Assembly (NCBI RefSeq): GCF_040438885.1 | Contig: NZ_CP159218.1 | Span: forward strand, 3,162,001-3,226,000 | DNA: 64,000 bases | Source of the DNA: Nakamurella sp. A5-74 | GTDB taxonomy: Bacteria; Actinomycetota; Actinomycetes; Mycobacteriales; Nakamurellaceae | Reading direction: 5' to 3' | In this document: positions 1 through 7,142 of the stretch, piece after piece | How the letters are laid out: the number at the start of each line of letters is the position of its first letter | Numbering within the stretch: position 1 is the first letter of the stretch | Position numbers and translations under genes: made by a program | The notes under the pieces: model-generated | The model's database searches: none | Told to the model about the DNA's origin: nothing | Seen by the model: the letters and a program-made list of their open reading frames with translations, nothing else

Positions 1-357
1 GCGCTCGCCCTCGCGGCGGGCCTGCTCGACCTGGGACCGGTGCTCGGCGAGCTCACCCGTGGTCTGCTCGATCCGGCTACTCACCTGGTCCCGTTCGGCG
101 CGAGCCTGGGCCACTGCACGCTCGAGCTCCGTGACCCGCGCCCCGTTGTCCGGGCCGCCGGTCTCCTCCGGCAGGACGGGGGCACCGGCCGCTGCGGCGG
201 ACGGCGTGGCTGGCAGCTCAGCCAGCGCGCGACGGACGACTTCCTGCAGCTCGTCGGGACGAAGGCCCGGCTGCGCCGGCGCTGGTTTTCGCCGCAGGAG
301 CACCACCACGAGTACGACGACAGCAACGGCCAGAACGGCCAGCAGAACCTGATCCAT
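1..357 (-). CDS. Membrane-anchored coiled-coil protein, N-terminal part (RNase Y candidate)
   Basis: Only the first 119 residues are inside the window; the gene runs off the left edge. Residues 3-22 are a single hydrophobic helix rich in Val and Leu, followed by Arg-Arg-Lys, an Ala/Pro-rich linker and, from about residue 75, a charged Glu/Arg/Gln-rich stretch that looks like coiled coil. A good AGGAG ribosome site lies 9 bases before the ATG at 357. RNase Y has this layout (anchor, coiled coil, then KH and HD domains), and in several actinobacteria its gene follows recA-recX, as here. RmuC starts the same way, and the diagnostic KH and HD domains are outside the window, so the name is an inference from context. 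Confidence 0.5.
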   Translation of the reverse strand, partial: MDQVLLAVLAVAVVVLVVVLLRRKPAPAQPGLRPDELQEVVRRALAELPATPSAAAAGAPVLPEETGGPDNGARVTELERAVAQARAERDQVSSRIEQTTGELAEHRSQVEQARREGER

Positions 358-572
358 GTCGTCGCTCCTGACGTCGGTCCGGTTCCCGCATCGACGTGCG
401 GAGACTCGGACTACTGACAGGAGTGCCCGACACCAACCGGGTGGACGAAAGGCGGGGACGCTGACGCCCGACCTCACGATCGGTACGGCAGAGCAGACCC
501 ACGGACGAACAGGGCTCTCGACTACTCGACTACTCAACGGATGCGGCCGACACGGCCCTTGATATCAACTGC

Positions 573-613
573 GGAACTCCGCGGCTCCGGCCCCGAGGCC
601 GGTGCACAGTTCC
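573..613. other. Hairpin in the 414-bp gap between recX and the left-edge gene
   Basis: The stretch 358-771 holds no convincing gene. Inside it, CCGGCC (587-592) pairs with GGCCGG (597-602), and GGAACT (573-578) pairs with AGTTCC (608-613), giving a two-part stem. TTTT follows on the plus side, but no gene runs into it from that side. On the minus strand it would lie in the leader of the left-edge gene or behind recX. It could be an mRNA structure or a weak terminator. I see no clear promoter. Confidence 0.35.
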
Positions 614-771
614 GTTTTGTAACACTCCTGTGACCACGACGATAGGGATCGCCCCCCAGCCGGTCAAGGCGACCGGCCGCCACCTCCCACCCGCACTCAC
701 GGGGTCGTACAGAGCAACCGGGCACCGAGCAACCGGGCATCGGGTGCACGGCCGATCAGGAGCGGACCGGA

Positions 772-1359
772 TCAGGCGGACCCACGCTGCGCGGCCGCCG
801 CCAGTGCCTCGTCGACCACAGAGACGGCGAGGGCCGATGAGTACCCGCGTCGCGAGAGTTGGCCGAGCAGTCTGCGACGAGCCGCCTCCGGTCCGGCAGC
901 CAGCGCCGAGGCGAGCCGCTTGCCGATCAACTCCGTCGCACGGCGACGCTCGGCATCCTCGTCGATGGTGGTCACTGCGCCGCGGAGATCGTCCTCGGCA
1001 ACACCCTGCCTGCGGAGCTCGGCCTCGAGCCCGTAGCGACCAAGACCGCGGTCGCGATGTTTGGCAGTCACGTAGAGCTCGGCGTAGGCCTGATCGTCGA
1101 TCAGACCCAACTCGGTGTAGCGATCCAGCACAGCCTCGGCGACGTCGTCCGGAATCTCCTTGGCTTTCAGCTTCCCCGCCAGCACCGCCCGGGGCCGCGG
1201 CATCATCGCCAGTTGTCGCAGGACGATGTCCCGCGCCTTCGCCGCGTCGGCGCCCGGTGGTACGACGGTGGCGGTGGTCGGCTCCGCTGCCTGCCCCATC
1301 GCCGCGATGCTCGCGGCAAGCGCGATCAGGGCCTCGGCACGGGGGTCGTCGTTCGTCAT
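772..1359 (-). CDS. recX: Regulatory protein RecX
   Basis: 195 residues, in the normal size range for RecX. RecX binds RecA filaments and limits RecA's recombinase and coprotease activity. The sequence shows the repeated three-helix RecX pattern: the central block has Asp-Asp-Gln-Ala-Tyr-Ala-Glu followed by an Arg/Gly-rich turn and Glu-Leu-Arg-Arg-Gln-Gly-Val, and a later block repeats the theme (Arg-Arg-Leu-Leu-Gly-Gln-Leu-Ser-Arg-Arg-Gly-Tyr). The first 40 residues are a low-complexity Ala-rich extension. The gene lies 83 bases behind recA on the same strand, with a strong hairpin between them, so it is probably read from recA transcripts at reduced level. An AGGAG ribosome site precedes the ATG. 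Confidence 0.95.
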   Translation of the reverse strand: MTNDDPRAEALIALAASIAAMGQAAEPTTATVVPPGADAAKARDIVLRQLAMMPRPRAVLAGKLKAKEIPDDVAEAVLDRYTELGLIDDQAYAELYVTAKHRDRGLGRYGLEAELRRQGVAEDDLRGAVTTIDEDAERRRATELIGKRLASALAAGPEAARRRLLGQLSRRGYSSALAVSVVDEALAAAAQRGSA

Positions 1360-1380
1360 GGTGTCTCCTGCCCATCGGGT

Positions 1381-1412
1381 CGGCCCGCCTCCCTGAGCAG
1401 GGAGGCGGGCCG
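1381..1412 (-). terminator. Intercistronic hairpin between recA and recX
   Basis: A perfect 14-bp GC-rich stem (1381-1394 with 1399-1412) closes a four-base GAGC loop. No T-run follows on the minus strand, and the recX ribosome site begins about 13 bases after the stem. It is placed to terminate or process part of the recA transcript before recX, as a terminator does between these genes in E. coli. Confidence 0.7.
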
Positions 1413-1442
1413 TATCACGAGCGGTGATCGATCAGGTGATGA

Positions 1443-2480
1443 TCAGAAATCGACCGGGGCCGGCACCGGACTCTCGTCGTCCAGCCTGGCACCGACGCCC
1501 AGCTTCTCCTTGATGCGCTTGTCGAGCTCGTCGGAGATGTCCGGGTTCTCCTTGAGGAAGGTCCTGGCGTTCTCCTTGCCCTGGCCGAGCTGCTCGCCCT
1601 CGTAGGTGTACCAAGCGCCGGCCTTGCGGACGAAGCCCTGATCGACGCCCACGTCGATCAGCGAGCCCTCGCGGGAGATGCCCGATCCGTAGATGATGTC
1701 GAACTCGGCCTGCTTGAAGGGCGGCGCGACCTTGTTCTTGACGACCTTCACCCTGGTCCGGTTGCCGACCACGTCGGTGCCGTCCTTCAGTGCCTCGATC
1801 CGGCGGATGTCCAACCGCACGGAGGCGTAGAACTTCAGCGCCTTGCCGCCGGTCGTCGTCTCGGGCGAGCCGAACATGACGCCGATCTTCTCGCGCAGCT
1901 GGTTGATGAAGATCATCGTCGTGTTGGTGTTGGACAGCGCACCGGCGATCTTCCGCAGGGCCTGTGACATCAGGCGGGCCTGGAGTCCGACGTGACTGTC
2001 GCCCATCTCGCCCTCGATCTCGGCGCGCGGTACGAGCGCTGCGACCGAGTCGATGACCACCAGATCGATGGCACCGGAGCGGATCAGCATGTCCGCGATC
2101 TCCAGGGCCTGCTCACCGGTGTCGGGCTGGGAGACCAGCAGTGCGTCGGTGTCGACGCCGAGCGCCTTGGCGTACTCGGGGTCGAGCGCGTGCTCCGCGT
2201 CGATGAAGGCGGCGATACCGCCGGCGGCCTGGACGCTCGCCACCGCATGCAGGGTGAGCGTCGTCTTGCCCGAAGACTCAGGGCCGTAGATCTCCACGAT
2301 CCGGCCGCGCGGGAGTCCGCCGATCCCCAGCGCGACGTCGAGCGCGATGGATCCGGTCGGGATGACCTCGATCGGAGCGCGGCCCTCGTCACCCAGACGC
2401 ATCACCGATCCCTTGCCGAACTGCTTCTCGATCTGGGCGAGGGCGATACCGAGTGCCTTCTCGCGGTCCGGAGCGGTCAT
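1443..2480 (-). CDS. recA: Recombinase RecA
   Basis: 345 residues. RecA is the ATP-dependent strand-exchange protein of homologous recombination and the coprotease that triggers LexA cleavage. The Walker A motif GPESSGKTT is near residue 66. The [11 protein letters not shown] loop and the DNA-binding loop after [10 protein letters not shown] are intact, and the acidic C-terminal tail is present. There is no intein, unlike M. tuberculosis recA. The start is set at the ATG for [11 protein letters not shown]; an in-frame extension to 2558 has no family match. The gene is controlled from two damage promoters in the 394-bp leader and is followed by recX. Confidence 0.99.
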   Translation of the reverse strand: MTAPDREKALGIALAQIEKQFGKGSVMRLGDEGRAPIEVIPTGSIALDVALGIGGLPRGRIVEIYGPESSGKTTLTLHAVASVQAAGGIAAFIDAEHALDPEYAKALGVDTDALLVSQPDTGEQALEIADMLIRSGAIDLVVIDSVAALVPRAEIEGEMGDSHVGLQARLMSQALRKIAGALSNTNTTMIFINQLREKIGVMFGSPETTTGGKALKFYASVRLDIRRIEALKDGTDVVGNRTRVKVVKNKVAPPFKQAEFDIIYGSGISREGSLIDVGVDQGFVRKAGAWYTYEGEQLGQGKENARTFLKENPDISDELDKRIKEKLGVGARLDDESPVPAPVDF

Positions 2481-2635
2481 GACCCACCAATGCCTTTCTG
2501 TGTGTGCCGCGCTCGTCGGCGGCACAGTCGTGTCCGGGTGGGACGGGTTCGTCCCCACTCGTCGAGGCCCCCCGGAGAACCTCCGGAGACGTCCCGGCGG
2601 AGCAGTGCGCCGCCGGTTGGTCCTTGATGTCGATG

Positions 2636-2658
2636 ACGCTAGGGACGACCACCGACAG
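2636..2658 (-). promoter_or_regulatory. PafBC-type (LexA-independent) recA promoter
   Basis: Read on the minus strand, CTGTCGGTG (2650-2658), eight bases, then TAGCGT (2636-2641). This matches the mycobacterial RecA-NDp/PafBC consensus TTGTCRGTG-N8-TANNNT in everything but the first base, with the exact 8-bp gap. It lies 156-178 bases before the recA ATG. Confidence 0.85.
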
Positions 2659-2773
2659 TGGCGTTGACGAGTGCTGATGCTGTGGATGGATTACGGGTCT
2701 GTGGACAACTTCGAGCCTCTGACCGGCCTGTCCCGACGTTCACCGGGGCGAGTTCGGTTCGACGCTCGACACC

Positions 2774-2797
2774 ACTGTAAGCCGTACAGGTGTTCGA
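2774..2797 (-). promoter_or_regulatory. LexA-type SOS box and -10 element of a distal recA promoter
   Basis: GTACAGGTGTTC at 2784-2795 differs by one base from the SOS consensus GAAC-N4-GTTC. On the minus strand a TANNNT-type -10, TACAGT (2774-2779), begins four bases past the box, so LexA bound there would cover the promoter. It lies about 300 bases before the recA start, upstream of the PafBC promoter, the same order of elements as in M. tuberculosis. Confidence 0.65.
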
Positions 2798-2874
2798 TCA
2801 CAGATCGGCGCGCGGCGTGTCGCGCGGACAACGGCGACCACGGGCTCGATCCGACCTGCCCGTGCAGTTGCGGG

Positions 2875-3081
2875 TCAGTCCAGACCGAAGCGGATGCGGT
2901 GCGGCACGTCGAACTCGCGGCACATCTCGTTCCAGATCTGCCGGGGCGGGACACCCGCCTCGAGCGCCTCGTCGGCGGTGCGTCCACCCAGCGCCGAGAA
3001 GACGTGGTCACGAGCCACGGAGGGGGCGCGCAGGTCGCCGAAGTGGGCGACCATCAGGGCTCGGAACTCGGTGATGCGCAT
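2875..3081 (-). CDS. DUF3046 family protein
   Basis: 68 residues, starting at the ATG of MRITEFRALM. DUF3046 is a small actinobacterial family of unknown function, typically encoded just upstream of recA, as here (Rv2738c in M. tuberculosis). The conserved features are visible: Glu-Phe-Arg near the start, His-Phe-Gly, Arg-Asp-His-Val-Phe-Ser-Ala-Leu-Gly-Gly-Arg-Thr-Ala in the middle, and Trp-Asn-Glu-Met-Cys with Pro-His-Arg near the end. The recA damage promoters lie between its stop and recA, so recA need not depend on it. A longer in-frame extension to 3252 has no family match. Confidence 0.9.
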   Translation of the reverse strand: MRITEFRALMVAHFGDLRAPSVARDHVFSALGGRTADEALEAGVPPRQIWNEMCREFDVPHRIRFGLD

Positions 3082-3123
3082 CGGCAGCGATGTTACCCGG
3101 CCCCCTCGGGCAGACTGGCCCGC

Positions 3124-3228
3124 ATGGATGCGCTCGGGCTCGACTCGTGGTTCGGGCAGGCCGTCATCCTGGTCGGCCTCCTGGTGGCGCTCGCCCTGCT
3201 GATCCGGCAGTGGCGCGGCCGCCGCTGA
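3124..3228 (+). CDS. Small single-pass membrane peptide (34 residues)
   Basis: A short plus-strand frame encodes MDALGLDSWFGQ, then about 17 hydrophobic residues (Ala-Val-Ile-Leu-Val-Gly-Leu-Leu and so on) and a basic end, Arg-Gln-Trp-Arg-Gly-Arg-Arg. The order (short polar start, one membrane helix, positive tail) is typical of real small membrane proteins. It fits exactly in the 219-bp gap between DUF3046 and the Hsp70-like gene and opposes both. There is no strong ribosome site. I do not recognise a family; a chance frame in GC-rich DNA is possible. Confidence 0.35.
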   Translation: MDALGLDSWFGQAVILVGLLVALALLIRQWRGRR

Positions 3229-3300
3229 CCCGGGTCCCACCACCCGCGGCAACCCACCCCGCTCCCGGCCGGCCCCGCGCCTCCCGGCCAGGGCCGCAGC

Positions 3301-5895
3301 TCAGCCCTGTGGCAGCAGGACGGACTTCCAGTAGGCCTCGTGGGCCGTCTGCAGTGCCCCGACGGTCGATCCCTGACCCGGGGACCCGCCCTGCTGCACC
3401 TCCGCGGTGCTCATCACCAGCACGGGGGTGTCGCCCAGGGTCCAGATCAGTCGCGAGGTGTCGTCGTCGATCATCCCGGCAGCGGACTCCCCGGTGCGCC
3501 CGCCCTGCGACCAGTCGGAACGGGTGTCGCCGGCCGCCAGCGACTCGAACACGGCGTCCCGTCCCGAGACGTCCTTGAACTGCAGGTAGACGGCGACCAG
3601 CACCAGACCGTCCGGGGAGAACGAGCACGCTGCGGACGAGACCGTCTGCCCGGCGCCCGCCGCCTCCAACTGCTCGAGCTGGTCGCCGGAGGTGAAGCAC
3701 AGCGACTTGTTCGCCACGGCGGCACCGGACACGGCGCGGACGCAGGGGGACATGTGGTTGTCGTCCAACGGGGTCGCCGGGCACCCGCTGCCACTGATGG
3801 CGCTCGCGGACGAGGCCTGGCTGGTCGACTGCGACGCTGTCGAGCCGGCCGTGCCGTCCGCCTCGGGGGCGATCTTGCTGCAGTCCTGCACGTCGACGCT
3901 GAAGCCGGTACGGGCGGTGAAGTCGCCGACCAGCGCATCCAGGGTGACCGCAGACGTCTCCCCCGGCGGCCGCACCAGACCGATCAGCGGCAGGCCGGTG
4001 TCCTCCCACAGGATGGTCGGGACTTCGTCGGACTTCGAGGGGCCGGCCATGTACCACCCCCGCGACGTGCCGCCGAGATAGGTGCCGCAGGTCTTCGGGG
4101 TGAACGAGGCCGGCCCGAGTGCCGACCACAAGGTGTCCCGAGCGGTGGCGTTCGTGGTGTGGAACAACAGGCTGAGGTACTTCTCGTCGGAGCTGAAACA
4201 GGCCGACCAGGCGATGCTGAGCACGCCGAAGTTGTTCACGTCCTCCTCGGTGACATCGAGCTTCTTCGGGTCGGTGGTGCACACGGCGTCGGTCAGCAAC
4301 CCGCCACCGAAACTGCGCAGGCACGCGGTCAACCCACGGTCGTCCTTGTCCGCTGAACAGGTGGCCGGATCCACCACACCGGAGGACGATCCGGAGGACT
4401 GGTTGCCGGAGGACGGACCGCTGGACACCGAGCCGGCGGAACCCGTCGAACTCCCCACCTGGCCGGTGCTCGGACCACCCTGGGCGGCGCCGGTCGACCG
4501 GTTGGTCAGCACGATGATCAGCGCGGTCGCTGCCAGGGCGAGCACCACGGCCGCCGCGGTCAGCAGCATCGGGAGTCGGGAGCGTCGCCGAGCAGGGGGC
4601 AGCCCGGGTCGCGCCGCCCATCCGCTGTCGGTGCTCGATCGTGGCGGCACCCCCGACGCGGGACCGAACGGTCCCTGGGAGCCGCCAGGAGCAACCGGCG
4701 GACGGGCGGGCGGCGTGAACGGCGTCTGCCCTGCCGCGATCGGACCACCGGCGGAGGCTCCGGACATCGGACCGTTGGCGGCGGTGGGCGGAGCGTGCCG
4801 ACGGTGCACCTCCGGCCAGCCGGCAGCACCCACAGCGACCGCGGTCTCCGGCTGGTCGAGGGTGGTGGGCACGACGCCGATCCGTTCGGCGATCTGTTGA
4901 CCCACCAACGGGATCCGGCTCGATCCGCCGACGAGGTAGATGCCGCTCAGATCCTGCGCCCGGAAGCCGGACCGTTCGATGGTGCGGGCGAGCACCTCGA
5001 CGGTCCTGACCACCATCGGGCGGATCAGGCCTTCGAACTCGGTGCGGGACAACAATGCATCCGCCAGCGGCGGTGGCAGCGGCACCTCCGTCTGCGGGTA
5101 GCGGGACAGCGACTCCTTCGCGGTCCTGACGTCCTCGTGCAGCGCTCGGGCCGCCCGCCGGTCGGCCGGGGTCCTGGGGACGAGCAGCGCACGCCACCGC
5201 ATCGGGTCGGCCGCGGACGCGCTGCGCCCCAACTGGTCCAGGAGCGCCTGGTCGAAGTCCACACCGCCGACGTCGGCGAGCCCCTCAGCCGCAGCGACCC
5301 GATGGATACCGTCCTGCACCGTGACGACGGCGCAATCGACCGTCCCACCCCCGAGGTCGTAGACCGCCAGCGCGGTGCCCTGCGGAGACCGGGGTGCTGC
5401 GTGCTGCCAGCCGGCGAAATGGACGGCAGCGGCGACGGGTTCCGGGATCAGCGTCAGCTCGGGCCCCAGATCGGCCTGTCGGGCAGCGGACTGCAGGATG
5501 TTGCGACGGACCGAACCCCAGTCGGCCGGATGCGTCAGAATGACGACGTCTGCCGTCCGGCCGGCGTTCTGTCGACGTGCTTCCTCGCCGACCCGGCGCA
5601 GGACGGCTGCGATCACCGCGACCACGGGCATCACGGTGTCGCCGAGCATCACCTCGCCGTCGTCGACCCGACGCTTCGGATTGGGCTCGAAGCGCTCTGG
5701 AGAAAGGCGGGCCCGCCGTTCGGCATCCCGCCCGACGACCAGCTGGCCGGCTTCGTCCAGGAAGACCGCGGACGGCATCCACCCGGCACCGTCGATCGAC
5801 AGCACCCGCGGTGCGCGGTTCGGTTGGGCGATCGCAGCGACCGTGTTCGAGGTGCCGAAATCGATGCCGAGCATCACCTGACCTGGCCCCGTCAT
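3301..5895 (-). CDS. Membrane-anchored Hsp70-like protein with duplicated Cys-rich ectodomain
   Basis: 864 residues. Residues 8-365 are an actin-like Hsp70/DnaK ATPase: phosphate-1 loop GIDFGTSNT, connect region Pro-Glu-Pro-Val-Ala-Ala-Ala, phosphate-2 Tyr-Asp-Leu-Gly-Gly-Gly-Thr, and adenosine motif LVGGSSRIPLV. There is no DnaK peptide-binding domain. A Pro/Gly-rich linker (370-435) leads to one membrane helix (about 438-462), a Ser/Gly spacer, and an extracytoplasmic part made of two related domains (about 512-690 and 705-860). Each opens with the spacing Cys-x11/12-Cys-x13/14-Cys-x23-26-Cys. It lies 147 bases downstream of pspA on the same strand. I infer a cytoplasmic ATPase coupled to an envelope sensor; the ligand is unknown. 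Confidence 0.85.
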   Translation of the reverse strand: MTGPGQVMLGIDFGTSNTVAAIAQPNRAPRVLSIDGAGWMPSAVFLDEAGQLVVGRDAERRARLSPERFEPNPKRRVDDGEVMLGDTVMPVVAVIAAVLRRVGEEARRQNAGRTADVVILTHPADWGSVRRNILQSAARQADLGPELTLIPEPVAAAVHFAGWQHAAPRSPQGTALAVYDLGGGTVDCAVVTVQDGIHRVAAAEGLADVGGVDFDQALLDQLGRSASAADPMRWRALLVPRTPADRRAARALHEDVRTAKESLSRYPQTEVPLPPPLADALLSRTEFEGLIRPMVVRTVEVLARTIERSGFRAQDLSGIYLVGGSSRIPLVGQQIAERIGVVPTTLDQPETAVAVGAAGWPEVHRRHAPPTAANGPMSGASAGGPIAAGQTPFTPPARPPVAPGGSQGPFGPASGVPPRSSTDSGWAARPGLPPARRRSRLPMLLTAAAVVLALAATALIIVLTNRSTGAAQGGPSTGQVGSSTGSAGSVSSGPSSGNQSSGSSSGVVDPATCSADKDDRGLTACLRSFGGGLLTDAVCTTDPKKLDVTEEDVNNFGVLSIAWSACFSSDEKYLSLLFHTTNATARDTLWSALGPASFTPKTCGTYLGGTSRGWYMAGPSKSDEVPTILWEDTGLPLIGLVRPPGETSAVTLDALVGDFTARTGFSVDVQDCSKIAPEADGTAGSTASQSTSQASSASAISGSGCPATPLDDNHMSPCVRAVSGAAVANKSLCFTSGDQLEQLEAAGAGQTVSSAACSFSPDGLVLVAVYLQFKDVSGRDAVFESLAAGDTRSDWSQGGRTGESAAGMIDDDTSRLIWTLGDTPVLVMSTAEVQQGGSPGQGSTVGALQTAHEAYWKSVLLPQG

Positions 5896-6042
5896 CGGAT
5901 CACCTCACCACCCCTCGTGCCCGCCGCCGTAGCGTTCGTTCCGCTGGTCCCCGACCGGGATCGGAGCACCGCGCACACCCCAGCAACGCACAACGGCACG
6001 AATCCGGCCATGGATTCGTGCCGCGTGCGCGGTGCTTCCCGC

Positions 6043-6861
6043 TCAGCTCTGCTGGTTGGGCTGCTGCTGGGTCTTGGTGACATCCGGCCCGGCTGCGCCG
6101 GCGGACTGGTCGATCGCCCGGGGCTGCTGGGCGGCGAGCTCAGGGTGCAGCTGCTGGCGCAACTGCTCCAGGCGCGAGGCGCCTGCCATGTCGAGGGTGG
6201 ACTTCTGCACCTCGAGCATCCGACCCTCGACCGAGTTCTGCGTCAGCTCCGCCGAACCCAACGCGTTGGCGTACCGGCGCTCGATCTTGTCGCGGACCTC
6301 GTCGAGCGACGGGGTGTTGCCGGGCACGCCGATCGACTGCATGCTCTGCATCGAGCTGGAGATCTGCTCCTGCATCTTGGCCTGGTCGAGCTGCGAGAGC
6401 AGCTTCGTCCGTTCCGCGAGCTTGGTCTGCAGGGCCATCGCGTTGTTCTCGACGGCCTTCTTCGCCTGGCCGGCCGCCTGCAGGGCCTGGTCGTGCATGC
6501 GCTTGAGGTCTTCCATCTCGCTCTCGCCGGCCACCAGCTGGGTGGCGAAGGCGGTGGCGGTCTGCTCGTACTCGGAGGCCTTGGGGGCATCTCCCTTGGC
6601 ACGAGCTTCGTCGGCCAGCACCAGGGCCTGGCGGGCGGAGGCCTGCATGCGCTCGACGTCGCCCATCTTGCGGGTGAGCTTCATCTCCAGTTGACGCTGG
6701 TTGCCGATCACCGCGGCCGCCTGCTGACTGAGCGCAGCGTGTTGACGCTGGGCGTCCTCGATGGCCTGCTGGATCTGGACCTTCGGGTCCGCATATTCAT
6801 CGACCTTGGACGAGAACAGTGCCATCAGGTACTTCCAGGCCTTCACGAACGAATTGGCCAT
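6043..6861 (-). CDS. pspA: PspA/IM30 (Vipp1) family envelope-stress protein
   Basis: 272 residues. This is a peripheral membrane protein that assembles on damaged or fluidised inner membrane and helps keep the proton gradient. It begins with an amphipathic helix ([13 protein letters not shown]), followed by long charged coiled-coil helices to about residue 220 and a Gln/Pro-rich tail. The [11 protein letters not shown] block is characteristic. It corresponds to the 35-kDa antigen Rv2744c of mycobacteria, which also lies a few genes upstream of recA, but the clgR gene found beside it there is absent here. The Hsp70-like gene follows; the substrate-binding/VWA gene is divergent. Confidence 0.95.
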   Translation of the reverse strand: MANSFVKAWKYLMALFSSKVDEYADPKVQIQQAIEDAQRQHAALSQQAAAVIGNQRQLEMKLTRKMGDVERMQASARQALVLADEARAKGDAPKASEYEQTATAFATQLVAGESEMEDLKRMHDQALQAAGQAKKAVENNAMALQTKLAERTKLLSQLDQAKMQEQISSSMQSMQSIGVPGNTPSLDEVRDKIERRYANALGSAELTQNSVEGRMLEVQKSTLDMAGASRLEQLRQQLHPELAAQQPRAIDQSAGAAGPDVTKTQQQPNQQS

Positions 6862-7142
6862 CTCAGGTCCGGTCCTCTCGTCACTTGCGACGCGATGTCA
6901 GTGGTGTGGGGAACGGATCCTGCCCGCCCGGGCGACTCAGTCGCACCAGGCGGGATGACGTCCCGGCCCCATGGTGTCAGGTTCTTCCGACAGCTTCCCA
7001 TTCTTCCACGCCGCCGCGCAGGCAGGTCCGGGGAAATCCCGGAGCGAACCCTGTCGGATGACCCTGGATAGAGTTGGGCCGAGCGCGGTGGCGGGTGCCG
7101 ACCAGGGTCCGCGCGAGGACCGGTGCGATCAGGAGGATCTCG

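Noticed and set aside
5375-5881. Long plus-strand frames opposite the Hsp70-like gene
   Set aside because: Shadows of a high-GC coding strand: Arg/Ser/Pro-rich, no domains, while the minus frame has every Hsp70 motif.
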